64,000 bases of DNA from Avena insularis (Eukaryota > Streptophyta > Magnoliopsida > Poales > Poaceae), in NCBI GenBank assembly GCA_023614405.1, contig CM042694.1:90503285-90567284 (forward strand). Reading direction: 5' to 3'. Below, one piece after another: positions 36,510 to 48,880 of this stretch. A model generated the notes under the pieces. That model worked only from the letters and a program-made list of their open reading frames with translations. It was not told the DNA's origin and did not search any database. The position numbers were made by a program, and so were the translations under genes. Within the stretch, counting starts at the first letter, position 1. Each line of letters begins with the position of its first letter.

Positions 36510-36875
36510 CCAGATTCAGAATATCAGATACTATTCACGTAAAAAAGGTTCCAGGCGACTGTTGACCATTTCAGAGTAGATTATACACAAGCAGCATAGG
36601 CATATGACAGCACACCGCCTGCTTTTCCTTCGAACTATTTTTAGGCTCATTTGACACCAACAAACTATCTTATCACAGGACCACACCAAAAGTTTTCAAA
36701 AAGAAATCTGAAAACAAATCATGCATGAAACGCCTTGGCTACTCCACAAATTCAGAATATCACATACTATTCAGGGTAAAAAAGGTTCCAGGTGAATGTT
36801 AAGCATTACATGGCATATACACAAGCAGCCTAGGCATGAGTGCACATCCCTTGCTTTAATTCAGGATCCATCATG
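36510..36875. repeat. Tandem duplication downstream of RNR1, 236-bp period
   Basis: ATTCAGAATATCA and the following ACTATTC...AAAAAAGGTTCCAGG...ACACAAGCAGC block occur from 36514 and again from 36750. The second copy ends about 100 bp past the RNR1 stop codon, so the duplication lies in or just beyond the 3' untranslated region. Confidence 0.82.
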
Positions 36876-36981
36876 CACAGGCAGTTTACCACTACAGAGA
36901 ATGTCAAACCGATCGAACAAACAAGCCAGCAGTAAGAGATTGTATATATATAGGTCAGCGTAGAGTGTCGAACAGGGGATT

Positions 36982-39900
36982 CTAACTCCCACACGCCAGG
37001 CAGTCCTCCCGGTTGTTCAGGGAACAGGTCATCTGTGCCATTTTCGCCTGGAGGTCCTCTTCCTCAGCAAGCTTCTTATCCTGCACGTTTAGTTCTTAGG
37101 TAAGAAAATGATGAGGACAGTGTAAAATATACAGTCCATCAAATTATCAGAAAAGGGGCACCTTGAGAAGACTAGTGTCGACCGTGAACTTGATCGCATC
37201 AGCAGCAGCTCGCGTCCTCAGATAATACATCCCAGTTTTCAGGCCCTAGCACCGACAGGGGAAAAAACCATTATTGTTCCCGTCAGTGCACATGTTTTCT
37301 TAGAATGCAGCAAAGTAAACAAGGTGTTATCATGAGAGAGTGCATAATTCAGCCCCCTAACTGCCAAACTTTTTAGTAAAACTGTAGTGTTACTAGCGAA
37401 GCGGTATGGAAATAAACCAACAAACCTTGGACCAAGTGTGGAAGTGCAGGGAAGTTAGCTTCCCAGAGTTTGCTTGATCCATGTGGATATTAAGGCTCTG
37501 GCTTTGGTCAATATAACAGCCACGGTCGACGGCCATGTCAACAACAGTTTTCTGCTTGATCTCCCAGACAGTCCTGGTTCAAATACACAGAAAATATTTA
37601 GACACAAATCAACTGACACCCTGTGAGACTGGTGCGGGATGGTCATATTCACATACTTGTAAATTGCTTTCAGATCCTCTGGGATCTCAGTGATCTTTTG
37701 GACAGAGCCATCCTGGTAAATAATATTGTTTTTCAGGACAGGAGACCACACACCCATCTCAGTCAAATCATGGAGGAGATGTTTGTTCACTACAACAAAC
37801 TCGCCACTGCCAAGGAGAGAAATAATTATGTGCATGTAAACATTGGAACATCAACAGCTCAACGCTACAAGGAGCAGATATTCAAACCTTAGAACTCTTC
37901 GACTGTAAATGTTTGATGTGTACGGTTCAAAGCACTCGTTGTTGCCAAGAATTTGACTGGTAGAAGCAGTGGGCATTGGAGCAACAAGAAGAGAGTTCCT
38001 TAATCCAGCTTTGGAAATCATCCCCCTTATAGCTGGCCAGTCCCATCTGTCTGATGGCACTACATTCCACATATCAGGTTGAAGAATGCCCTGCGAAGAA
38101 ATGTATTCAGAAGAACCTTAGGAAAGAATTGGCTGTTAAAATCCTATCAAGGAACAAAACGTCCTGCTAATTTTACATACCAAACTCTAAGAGTTCAATT
38201 ACACATCATTCAAGAAAGGATATCAATATCTGAGTACACTTATGGCACTAGCACTACACAAATTTTCAGTTAAGCAGTTAATTAGGCTCAATAGTTGTAG
38301 TTGAGGAGTTAATGGGAACAACTGTAGTGGGAAGGGCCATCTAACAGGTCCAGTTATTGAGGAGTTCTCCATAGTTGATAAGTGGATCATGGTAAAACCT
38401 GATACCTCCTTAAATAACTTACCACAGATGAGGAGCACAAAAAATATATTTTTTCTACATCAGTTAAATTTCTCTGTGAAATGCATAGTTCAACATAATC
38501 GCATAATATATTCAGCACAGATGACAGGCACATTTACAGACAACAGACAAACCTTGCTGACTGGGCTCCCAACATAAGTTTCATAAGGACCTTCTTTTGC
38601 AGCAATCTCAGCAGAAGCTTTCAAAGCATGATAATAGATAGTCTCAAAGATATCCTTATTTAACTGCTGGGCCTGAGAAATAATTCCATCATAATGCATA
38701 TTAGCGAAGTACAAAATGAAATAGCCGACTTATGTTAGCCTGGAATGTACCTCTGGTGAATCAAATGGCATGCCAAGTAAAATGAAAGTGTCTGCTAGGC
38801 CTTGAACACCTATTCCAATTGGCCTGTGCCTCATATTTGACCTCCTTGCTGTCTCAACGGGGTAATAATTAACATCAATTATTTTGTTGAGATTCCATGT
38901 AACAAGTGAAGTAATCTGTCATATAGGCAACAATTTGTTAGTAGCATTCAGACTACTGGGAGAGAATCGTACACTGTAAAGATGAGACAAGCAAACCTCA
39001 GCTAACTTATCAAAGTCAAAGTATCTGTTTTTTGATCCACTGCTGCCAACAAGCTTAGCTGGATGTGACTCTATAGGAACACCCTGAAACATCAGGAATA
39101 TGGTGGCATGTTATACAAGCAAGTTACTGGACTGCATCAACTGATCAATGAATTCAGTAGGCATCAACACATACCTTTTCCCTTACAAACCGTGGTAAAG
39201 CAATTGATGCAAGATTGCAAACAGCGGTTTCGGTGGGACTTGTGAACTCAATTATCTCCGTACACAAGTTGGAAGACTTAATTGTGCCCAGATTCTGCTG
39301 ATTACTCTTCCTATTGCAGGAGTCCTGTACATCATTAATTATTTTTAAAGACAGCACATTGGATCTTTCAATAAGAGAAGGCATGTGTTAATAGAATTGC
39401 AAAATTAAGAGCAAACCAGTCTCCTTGTGAACTATATTACCTTATAAAGCATATATGGTGTTCCAGTTTCTATCTGTGCCTTCAAAATGTCAAACCAGAG
39501 AGACTGTGCTGACACAATTTTCTTCGCCTTACCCTGAAATTGTGTAGCTAGGTTATTAAATATTTCTTCCTCACTTCAAAGAAATATGTATATCCAGCAT
39601 TCAACTTACTTCTCTTTCATATTTCTTGTACAGATTATTGAACTCGTCTCCCCAGCAATCAGCCAAACCTGGAGCTTCACTTGGACAAAATAGCGACCAC
39701 TGTTCATTACTTTGCACCCTTTCCATGAATAAATCAGGAATCCAGAGAGCATAGAAAAGATCCCTGGCACGATTCTCCTCCTATAAATTGCACATAATGA
39801 GGCTGAGATGGGATGGTACAAGATAATAGCATGGCTTGTATTCTTACAGCTTAATAGTGGTGATCAAATGCCAAAAAGTAAATCCAAGCTGGTAATCAGT

Positions 39901-41715
39901 TTCTAGTATGACTACCCAAAAGTGTGTTATCTAGTATTCAAGAGTGTTTACCTTTCCATGGTTCTTCCTTAGATCAAGGAACTCGAAAATGTCAGCATGC
40001 CAAGGCTCCAAGTATATTGCAAATGCACCTGTAAGTTAAAAGTCCATAAGGAATCCCAAAGAATCTGTAAAACAGATCTGACTAACTGATTCTACTTACC
40101 TTTTCTCTTGCCTCCACCTTGATCAACATAACGTGCAGTATCATTGAAAACGCGTAGCATGGGGACAATTCCATTGGAAGTTCCATTTGTTCCTCGAATG
40201 TAACTGCCAGTAGCACGAACATTGTGAATTGAAACACCGATTCCTCCAGCAGATTTGCTTATGGAAGCACATTCAGAGAGAGTATCATAAATTCCCTCAA
40301 TACTATCGTCTTTCATGCAGATAAGAAAGCAGCTACTTAACTGCATCACAAAGAATAGGAAAATGAGTACATAACTTGAGCATCAATATTGAAATCTTTT
40401 ATAGTAGATGGTGCAGTACTTGAGGTCTTGGAGTGCCAGCATTGAAAAGGGTTGGGGAAGCATGAGTAAACCAGCGCTGAGACATCATGTGGTATGTTTT
40501 GACAGCAGAGTCAATATCATCCTTGTGTATCCCAACAGAAACTCTCATTAACATATGTTGTGGTCTTTCCACAACCTTTCCGTTAACTTTCAATAGATAA
40601 GACCTCTCAAGCGTCTTAAAACCAAAGTAATCATAATCAAAGTCCCTATCATAAATTATCTCGCTGTCCAAGCGAGTAGCATTCTGAAATGATACAGCAA
40701 ACGGAAATTCCATGAGTAACATTGTATATCAATGAACACAGATACACTATTATGAAAACAGATACACAGTACAATATTAAGCATCTGAAAAATACCATTC
40801 CACATCACAGAAAATAAAGCAACAGAGGAGTCAAATTATGGACAATGTAATACCATTCCACCAAACAAAGCATTGCAGATTCCAAAACTACACATGAACA
40901 ACCAGCTACTTATGTCAGCTCAACCAGAATAACTTCACAATTCACAACTCTACCATAGTCCCAGTCTGGGACTCCCAGATGATCATCTTTGGCATATCAC
41001 ATCTTAACTACAACTGCCTAAAAATACGATATATACTCAAAGGATGCAACTTATCTAACTGGGGGGTGTGATGAATAAGACATGTTCCCAGGAAAAGACG
41101 ATGTTAGCCTCTGGACCACACCTTCATGATGATCTCGTAGACATCATCAGCGATCAGGGGAGACACCAAGCCAGACCTCTCGTTGACATGTGTATACATG
41201 ACCTTGACACTGCATCCAGAGAGCAACACAACCATGTCACAACACGGATCATCAAAATTTCCTCACATACACGAAAATACCGAAGCACGTACGTTTCTGA
41301 GAAGGACTTCATGGTGTTCTTGTGGAGGTTGGAGACAGCGATCCTCGCCGCGAGCTGCACAGAGCAGAAAAACGGGAAAAAAAACACTTAACAATCATCA
41401 TCAAACGGCAGGCAGCCGACCGGCTGCATCAGCGTACAGAGGACCAGAAGATGGATCAGTTCTGTTAGGGTGGAGAGGGGGGTTTACCGAGGCGTAGTCC
41501 GGGTGGGAGGCGGTCAAGGCGGCGGCGGTCTCGGCGGCGAGCTCGTCGAGCTGGCTGGTGGTGACGCCCTTGTAGACGCCGGCGCAGACCTTCTGGGCGA
41601 CGAGGACGGGGTCGCAGTGGTCCTGGCTGAGGCCGTAGCTGAGCTTCTTGAGCCGCGCCGTGATCTTGTCGAAGTGGACGGCCTCCTGCCGCCCATCCCG
41701 CTTCACCACGTACAT
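36982..41715 (-). CDS. RNR1: Ribonucleoside-diphosphate reductase large subunit (class I), intact, 17 exons
   Basis: Exons (minus strand) are 41488-41715, 41293-41354, 41122-41209, 40420-40683, 40100-40340, 39952-40028, 39610-39780, 39441-39533, 39175-39324, 38997-39083, 38751-38915, 38553-38672, 37888-38090, 37657-37806, 37426-37573, 37162-37245 and 36982-37080. All junctions are GT-AG and phases agree, giving 809 residues, the normal length. The N-terminal ATP cone ([20 protein letters not shown]) binds the allosteric effector. Active-site motif NLCTE gives Asn427, thiyl-radical Cys429 and Glu431. Redox cysteines are Cys218 (QLSSC) and Cys444 (TAVCN). The radical-transfer Tyr pair is 756-757 (TGMYYLRT). 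The C-terminal CLACGS (Cys804/Cys807) reduces the active site. The enzyme makes deoxyribonucleotides with the small subunit in the cytosol. It looks fully functional and is the best-supported host gene in the window. Confidence 0.97.
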
Positions 41716-41983
41716 CTCCGCCTCCCGCTCGGCTCCCGCTGCTCAGGCAGGGCTTCAGTCGAACACGTCGCGTGCACGGAGCGGATCACGAGCAGGCGGC
41801 GTACGGCGCTAGGGATTCGGGAATTGAGGAATGGGGAGAGGGAGGCGGCGAGGGATTTGAAACGGCCTCGAGAGATCGCCGCGTGCAAATAATTTCGAAA
41901 AAGAGGAGGAAAGTATATGGTGGAAAAGGGGAGGGAGAACCGCGCTGCCGCTTTGGAGGAGAAGCGCGGGAGTGGCGAAATGT

Positions 41984-41991
41984 TTTCGCGC
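41984..41991 (+). promoter_or_regulatory. E2F-type site upstream of RNR1
   Basis: TTTCGCGC matches the plant E2F consensus TTTSSCGC and lies about 270 bp upstream of the RNR1 start codon. Plant ribonucleotide reductase genes are known targets of E2F during S phase, so control by cell-cycle factors is plausible. Binding here is inferred. Confidence 0.55.
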
Positions 41992-41999
41992 GCGATTTC

Positions 42000-42374
42000 G
42001 GGTGGAGTTGTTGGCGGTGGGTGGCCGCGTGAATGCTTATGTTTAGAGCGGGCCCCACGTCGGCTCCTGGGTGACCCCATGCCTCAGTGACTGTATGGCA
42101 ACCTGTCCCTGATCGGCTCCACGGTTCGAGAACAGTGGATTTTGTTGGGAAATTCACGAGAAATTTTGTGGAGAGATGCTTCTTTGATCTTACATTTCGT
42201 GGCTCCTTGTTGTCTATTTAAAATTTTGAATCTTTACTATTAAAAGACTAGTCTTGATGGTCTGGCACTCAATTTTTATTTCTGATTATACCCCTTTACT
42301 GATAGGAGATACTACATCTTTGCACCCCAAGTGCTTTAACGTTCCGTGAAAAATAAAAAGGCTATATATCGTGC
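42000..42374. other. RNR1 upstream region
   Basis: GC-rich close to the gene and AT-rich beyond about 42150. No obvious TATA box was found for RNR1. Confidence 0.4.
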
Positions 42375-42575
42375 ATGCGAGGAACCAAGGTTCCACCAGA
42401 AGAACAAGCATGCACAACGTCGATTTCATCTCATATGTCAGTGTATGATGATGACATTAAGATGTGCAAAATTTATACAGATCTTAATGTGGCAGATCCG
42501 TTGACAAAATTATTCACGCTTGCAAAGCATGAACAGCACCGAGAAGCCATAGGTGTTAGAATGCTAAATGTAACT
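42375..42575 (+). pseudogene. Ty1/copia pol fragment, RNase H end
   Basis: A short frame contains YTDLNVADPLTKLFTLAKHE and the following REAIGVRML segment, which match the end of copia polyproteins (variants of NVADPLTKPL). The rest of the element is absent. Confidence 0.75.
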
Positions 42576-42608
42576 ATATTATCGATCCGGATTACGGATG
42601 TAATATAG

Positions 42609-44422
42609 CTTCTTTTTCCCTAGTAGACCTAGGTTATCGAATCCTTGGGAAGCGATGCGTAGTGAAGTTATTTTAACGGACCTTCGTGAGTTTTAGAATT
42701 CCTTTTGTGTTTTCACCAGACCAGTAGTTTGCGTCTTTTGGTTGTTGTTGATGATGGAGAGAGAGGACCTAGGGCATTCGGTTTCACCTGTAGCTGTACA
42801 AAACATCTGATGGAAATAAAAGGTAGAAATAAAGCACGCGTGTACTTGTTAGAGCAAGATAAATTATATGTGGGCAGTGCATCCATAATTGCTATTGCCT
42901 CTGCAACCGCTTATAGCAATAACCTACTAGTCTCATCCATAGAAGAAAGAGAACTAATGATATGCATCGTGATGTCATCGTTAATCCCAAGCAAATCCCT
43001 CACATACAGCCGTACTACCCCTTCTGTCACTGGGGCCCAACCTGCAGATCAGTCATCACTCATACTCCCTATACCTGGCTCAACCCTCGGGGTCTTGGGT
43101 ATCTGACAAGTCCTTGGATTGAGACAAGAGAGGATACAATAATCATCATATCATACAAACTAATACACGATCCCATATATGATAATTCACATGCACAATT
43201 GCTACATGGCTAGGCCGAAGCCCTTAGCCCAAGGATAATTATTCATACATAGAGATGAGATCAACAATCATAAACACTGTAATGATCATAAGATTGATAG
43301 CAATATTCTTACAATATCGCCAATCGGAGAAGAGATCTACTATTATAAGTGCTGAAGTATGGCTATGGAGATGGAGAAGGGTTTGGATCAAATGGCAACG
43401 AACTCTTTGTCCATGGAAAAGGTATGGTGCTCGGAGGATCCAAAAAAAACTTCGACTGATAGTAGTGGATTAACATAACGCCCCCTAAAAACAGACACGA
43501 TAGAAACCTGTGAGTCCCAACTAGAAGATATCGGAAAAGCTCTACATCGATGTTCCAGGCTCGTACTAGAGACTGCCTAGGTGGAGAAAATCAGGAGATA
43601 TAGAATTCATGGACAAACTTCATAAGGAAGTTCCATCCAAAACAGAAGCTGTCCAGAAATTGTTTTTTCTTGCCAATTGGTCCGGTTGTTCCAAGGATTC
43701 ATACATCGTGTGGACGAGAGAGATATCAAGTTGGATTATTTTGTGAGGTCAGAAGATTTTAGGATCCTATTACAAGCCACCGGTCACTTATAGTACGCCA
43801 TACTCAAACAAATTATAAAAAGTAAGCTTCATGGGAACCAACATATTTTTCATTGGGGGGGGGGGGGGGGGGCGGGGGTCCCCAACAACTCTAATCCAAC
43901 TAGCATAGGGAGGAACTAAAACCTGCAATACTTAATATAAAATGGTCAGTTTCCTAATTACCTTGTCATTACCAATCCAAAACCAATTAGAGTTGTGATG
44001 CACAAATGTCCATGCATGACCTTTTGTTGATTTACAGTTTTTCAAACTTGAGGGAATATGAAAACACATAATATAAAATGTCATGACACACGATGGAAAC
44101 CTATTGAAATATGAAAATAGAGGAATACAAAATAGAAGGTGTTTGATTGCATAGTAGAAAAACACATGGAATCTTTCCCGGCCTATTCGATTTACAAGAT
44201 TCTCAAAATGCCAGAATATAAAAAGCATACGTGCAATGGTAGTTCTCTTGTTCTAAATACTATGCAATCCTTATGGAAACGAAATTCAATCCGACACAAT
44301 CCCGCGAACAAAATAATCTTCAAGATCTTCATTGGTTTTATTTGCAGGTCAGTCTCTTTCAATCTACGGTTGTCATCATATTGGCGATGGTTGCTCTAGT
44401 GAGTTGATCCTTTGTGGCCTTA
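42609..44422. other. Unassigned sequence with repeat debris
   Basis: No domain is seen in any frame. A run of about 19 G with one C lies at 43855-43878. The last part (about 44330-44422) reads as the left half of an older repeat, whose right half continues after the Harbinger element at 46611. Confidence 0.4.
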
Positions 44423-46610
44423 GAGCATCTCCAGCAGCGGCGCTAAAAATTGGCGCTGTATAAGTCGTTTGGCGCGCGCTGTATCACGTTTGCCACGCGC
44501 AACTCCGGTTGTCAAAAGACAGAAGCGCTAAAAACAGGTTATAGCAGCAAAAAAAAAAAAGGCGCTAAATTTTCAGTTAACGAAGTAGGAACAACAAAAT
44601 AACATACAAATGACAAAACAAAGATCAAACACACACAATAAATCAAGAATAAATAGTTCAAATATTCATACAACATTAACACAAATGAATAGTTCAAAGT
44701 ACCGATACAACAACAACACATACAACAATCATACAACAAATGTATCTCAAAGAACATACAACAATCATAGGAGAACATCAATTTCCTCCATTCCAAACCC
44801 ACCACTCCGCCATGACATCCATTTGGAGATTATCATGCACCTCATTAACTCGAATGGCATGGTAGGAGGTAAGGAACCGGGCTATCCTATCTTGCCTCCT
44901 TCGAATTCGGACGGGTTGTCCCACATACTCATAGTTGTAGTCGAGGCCGTCCTCACCATGCTCATCCTCTATGATCATGTTATGCATGATCACACAAGCC
45001 ATCATGATGTACCAAAGGATCTCTTGATCCCAAAACCGAGTCGGTCCACGCACAATTGCAAATTGAGCTTGCAATATCCCGAATGCTCTCTCCACATCTT
45101 TCCTTGCCGCCGCTTGTGCATTATGGAAATTGACTTCTCTCTTGTCTTCTGGATCCTTGACCGGCTTCACAAATGTCCTCCACCTTGGGTAGATGCCATC
45201 GGCAAGGAAGTAGCCATAGGTGTATGTTTTGTTGTTTGCCACAAACTGCACCGGTGGAGTTTCACCATTAGCTATCCTAGCCATGAGTGGTGACCGCTGG
45301 AGAACATTGATATCATTGCAAGATCCGGGCATCCCAAAAAAAACATGCCAAATCCATGTCTCATAATCGGCCACGGCTTCAAGGATGATGGTGGAATCCT
45401 TCTTGTGGCCTTTGAATTGTCCATGCCAAGCCGCAGGACAATTCTTCCAACTCCAATGCATACAATCAATAGAGCCAAGCATTCCGGTGAACCCACGCCG
45501 CTTGTTTTGCTCCAATAGCCTTGCCGTGTCTTGAGCATTGGGGGATCTCAAGTACTCCTCCCCGAACACTCTCACGATAGCCACGGCAAAGCGGCGGACA
45601 CAAATAATGGCGGTGCTCTTTCCCATTGCCAAGTGGTCATCAACCAAATCCGCCGGAATACCATATGCCATCATACGCAAGGCGGCGGTCACCTTTTGGT
45701 AGGTGCTATGCCCAAGCTCCCCGGAGGCATTCCTCCTTTGCTCAAAGAAACGATCAAACTCCATCACACCCTCGGCGATGTTCTTGAACAATCTTGTGCT
45801 CATCCTAAACCGGCGCCGAAAGTAGCGCTCGAGGAAGATGGGCTTCTCGATGAAATAGCTTCTCATCAATTTGGCATGGCCTTCCAACCTCTCCCTCCAC
45901 AATCTCTCTCGACCAATCACGAAACCACCATGCTTCGGGCACTTCATCCTAGCGCGAACGGCCAAAATGATAGCAAGATCTTCCTCTTCTTCCGCATCCC
46001 ATTCATCATCGGACTCTTCCTTCGACTGATGACACACCATCTACATAGGGCGGCTACGTCTAAATAATATCCTAGAATGAGAAGGTATGGCAATGGAGGA
46101 CACTACATACCTTGGTGGGGAGTAGCACCGGTGGTGGCGCGGAAGCGACGGCGGCAGCGGTGGACGGTCGGGGCAGCGCCGGATCTGTGCTCGCGGAGCT
46201 CGAATCGGCGGGGAGTGGCGCCGGTGGTCGCGCGGAAGCGACGGGGGTGCGGCGGCGGTCGTCGATTAGCGGCGGGGGAAGCTTCGGCGCGGCGGCGACA
46301 ACAAGCGGCGGCGCTGTCGGCGCCGGCAGGAGCTGTCGGCGTCGGCGGGATTTGGGAATGGGGAGAGAGGAAGCGCGGGCGCGAGGGTAGGGGGGATTTC
46401 AGCTCTGCGCGCGAGTGTGTGTTTCCAGCGCGCCGAACCAGGAGCCCCAGATGTGGCGCTCGCGAAAGCGCATATACTGCACGCTGGAATTTTTTTTACC
46501 GCGCGCGCTAGTTTGCAGTCACTGCTGGAGCGCCGAAAACAAGGCTCCGCGCGCTAAACAAGCGGTTTATTGGGCGCGCGCAATTTTCAGCGCCGCTGCT
46601 GGAGATGCTC
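44423..46610 (-). mobile_element. Complete PIF/Harbinger transposon
   Basis: Inverted ends read GAGCATCTCCAGCAGCGGCG on the left and the complement CGCCGCTGCTGGAGATGCTC on the right. TTA stands outside both ends (44420-44422 and 46611-46613), the PIF/Harbinger target duplication. The element is 2188 bp and holds one intact transposase gene. The Myb-like second protein of autonomous PIF elements is not seen. The 5' part of the gene region (46080-46400) is very GC-rich. Confidence 0.93.
44778..46040 (-). CDS. PIF/Harbinger DDE transposase, uninterrupted
   Basis: A single 420-residue frame begins MVCHQSKEESDDEWD. It belongs to the DDE_Tnp_4 / Harbinger family. An acidic N-terminus is followed by a helical region with AALRMMAYGIPADLVDDHL, typical of plant Harbinger proteins. 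The catalytic residues appear to be Asp192 (GSIDCMHW), Asp243 (SCNDINVL) and Glu317 (RKDVERAFG), with the family-typical LADGIYPRW between the last two. Nothing in the frame is broken, so the protein could be active. The family normally also needs a Myb/SANT partner, absent from this element. A short 5' exon upstream is possible, and the first ATG of the long frame is used here. Confidence 0.92.
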   Translation of the reverse strand: MVCHQSKEESDDEWDAEEEEDLAIILAVRARMKCPKHGGFVIGRERLWRERLEGHAKLMRSYFIEKPIFLERYFRRRFRMSTRLFKNIAEGVMEFDRFFEQRRNASGELGHSTYQKVTAALRMMAYGIPADLVDDHLAMGKSTAIICVRRFAVAIVRVFGEEYLRSPNAQDTARLLEQNKRRGFTGMLGSIDCMHWSWKNCPAAWHGQFKGHKKDSTIILEAVADYETWIWHVFFGMPGSCNDINVLQRSPLMARIANGETPPVQFVANNKTYTYGYFLADGIYPRWRTFVKPVKDPEDKREVNFHNAQAAARKDVERAFGILQAQFAIVRGPTRFWDQEILWYIMMACVIMHNMIIEDEHGEDGLDYNYEYVGQPVRIRRRQDRIARFLTSYHAIRVNEVHDNLQMDVMAEWWVWNGGN

Positions 46611-46613
46611 TTA

Positions 46614-48589
46614 GCACAATGACTTCCCGTCTATCTACTATAACAAGTTCTACTACGACAAGTTTTGCCCGATTCCGGTGATGGAGGGGCGAGGATGACG
46701 GCGTGTATTCGACTCGCTCTAGTGCTTTACACAACATCTTTCTCGATGAGAACAAGCATCAGCATTTTGCTACTGCAACTTCTTGTTTGAAAAATAAGAA
46801 AAACATGTCTTGAGCCGCTCCCATGACGATGTGTGAACCACTTGTAATGTGTAGGTCTGATCCAGTACTACCCTCCCCACTAAACTCGTATAATGTCAAA
46901 TATAAGGACGACTCAGATCGTTAGATACCCCTCGTAATTAGTATATACACATATAAACCTTGTACAAAATATCATATGACTTAACTAAATAATACATTTT
47001 TCTAGTTGTACCAGTACTAGTACGAGCTCTACGCAAAGGAAAAAAAAAGTATAGCTGTACGCCGGATCATCGCCGGCAACGGCCGTGTCCGCGCATGTTG
47101 GTAATGGTGGCGGTTGGATCCGGCGAGCCGGTGACTCGACCTGGGCAGCGCTCGGCTTGGCTTGACCTCGGTGGTGTGTGTCGGCAGGGCCGACATGGCG
47201 GCAGCGGCGGCGTGCAGAGGCGGCGGCCAGACTGTCAGGCAGCTCGCCGGACTGTCCGGCAACTTGTCCAACGACTTGATGCTTGCAATCGTGAGTTTTT
47301 ATATAGAAACTTGTGAGGTAACAGTTGGCGATATTTGTTTTTTCTGTATGGATCCAAGGTGTCATCGCAAGCATATAAACAGGCTAATTAAAATCCAAAT
47401 ATACGCACATGAAAACTCGTGAAGTAACAACTACTCAAGGCCGCACATTTCTATGCATGCAAACTTGGCCACCTTGTGCACACATGGAAACTGATGAGAA
47501 GTTAGATTGTTTCTTATTTATGTGTCCACCATGTCATATTCCTTCGTTCTAAAATATAAGATGTTTTAGCTTATGTGATGTGAATGTATCTTGGTGTCTT
47601 TTTGTATGTAGGTTCGACGTGAATCTACACATAAAAGACATCTATCATCTATTATATACTATAAAAGCAATATAATGATGTCTAATAGAGCTACTACGTT
47701 AAGCCACTTCGCCTAAATTTATTTTGATAGTCAGATCTAAAATATACGGCTAAGATATATTAAGAAATTAATAGTTATGTAACCTGTTTGACATAACTTT
47801 TATTTTTTGAGGGAACCGATTGACACGACTTACTTCCGGACAATAGCCGTGCCCATTAAATAGAACCGTATATGCTGCACCGGTGATCTGTGGCTTCCAT
47901 TAAAAATAAACAGCTAACATCAATGTTATATGTTGATCCAAATTTTATAAAATAAAGGCCAACTTCAGACTCCGCTCCGCATCGGCCCGTCAAAGACCTA
48001 GGTTTCCACCGTTATATAAACCTCTCGTAAGCCGCCGGCTGGGATAAGTTACATCTATGAAATCTCCGGTGTTGTGTAAACACTCCCCGTTATAGTGAAG
48101 TTTCGCTGGCGTCCGTGGTTTTTTCTTCTCTTTGTTGAAGAGGTTTTTCCACATTAAATCTGTGTCCCCCTTACTGTGATTTCTTTTTTATTCTTCGTTA
48201 TTTACTTGTCGCAAAGCTAACAGTCAAAACAAGAAAAGAAAAAAGTCAACATTAGACATCTACTTCCATACGACCGTGCCCCTTTTGAAAAGAGCCATGT
48301 ACGGGACTACCTCACTTGGCTGGAACGTGATAGCTACGTGCAACAAAGGCTAGGAGCTGCTACGCATGGATAGTTTAGAAATAAAATTATAAAGTTTAAA
48401 CTAATATGATGTGTGTATGTTGTTTCTACTATTAAGCACCTAATGACAAATTTACTCGGCTGCCCATTAGAATAACACACTATTGGGTGCAGCTATGGGC
48501 ACTCCTATTGCCGCAACACCAGCGGGATATTATGGCTACTGGGTGCAACCATCTCTTGATGGTCGCTGGGCACATCTTCAGCCAATCTG
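46614..48589. other. Repeat debris without an assignable gene
   Basis: 46614-46830 continues the old repeat split by the Harbinger element. A GC-rich patch at 47040-47290 is open in several frames without a domain. 47536-47690 begins like a Stowaway element but lacks the right end. 48040-48215 has an LTR-like leader (GAGGTTTTTCCACATTAAAT at 48140-48159) without other retroelement parts. Confidence 0.4.
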
Positions 48590-48781
48590 GTTGGCTACGT
48601 TTTAATAGACTGAAGAATGATGCTTAGTCCTTTGTTTCATATTTTTCGTTGGTTGATCTTTATCTCGACCTTATGTGATCGCTGAACTTATAATACTTTT
48701 GAATTATATGTTTTAATAAAAGGGTTGTGTGCATCAACCGATGCAGAGGCCGGGGTTTTATTCCCCTTTTCGAAAAAAAAC
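48590..48781 (+). mobile_element. LINE 3' end with A-rich tail
   Basis: The segment ends GGTTTTATTCCCCTTTTCGAAAAAAAAC. The preceding GTGTGCATCAACCGATGCAG contains the small hairpin seen just before the tail of many Triticeae LINEs. No coding part remains. Confidence 0.7.
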
Positions 48782-48880
48782 ACAAAAATGCATGCACAAG
48801 CTAGAGTCAAGGAATCTTAAGATTAATGAATTCACGGCTTCACACTATCAACGGGAATGCCCCTCCAATATAAAGATCTG

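Noticed and set aside
41470..41892. 140-residue plus-strand frame
   Set aside because: It is antisense to RNR1 exon 1 and its 5' region, which has clear protein conservation on the other strand.
43855..43878. Long G runs here and at 51169-51184 and 63796-63808, and a C run near 35251-35268
   Set aside because: Simple homopolymers prone to sequencing error. No associated feature.
44610..46067. Plus-strand frames of 227 and 178 residues
   Set aside because: Antisense to the Harbinger transposase, which carries the catalytic residues.
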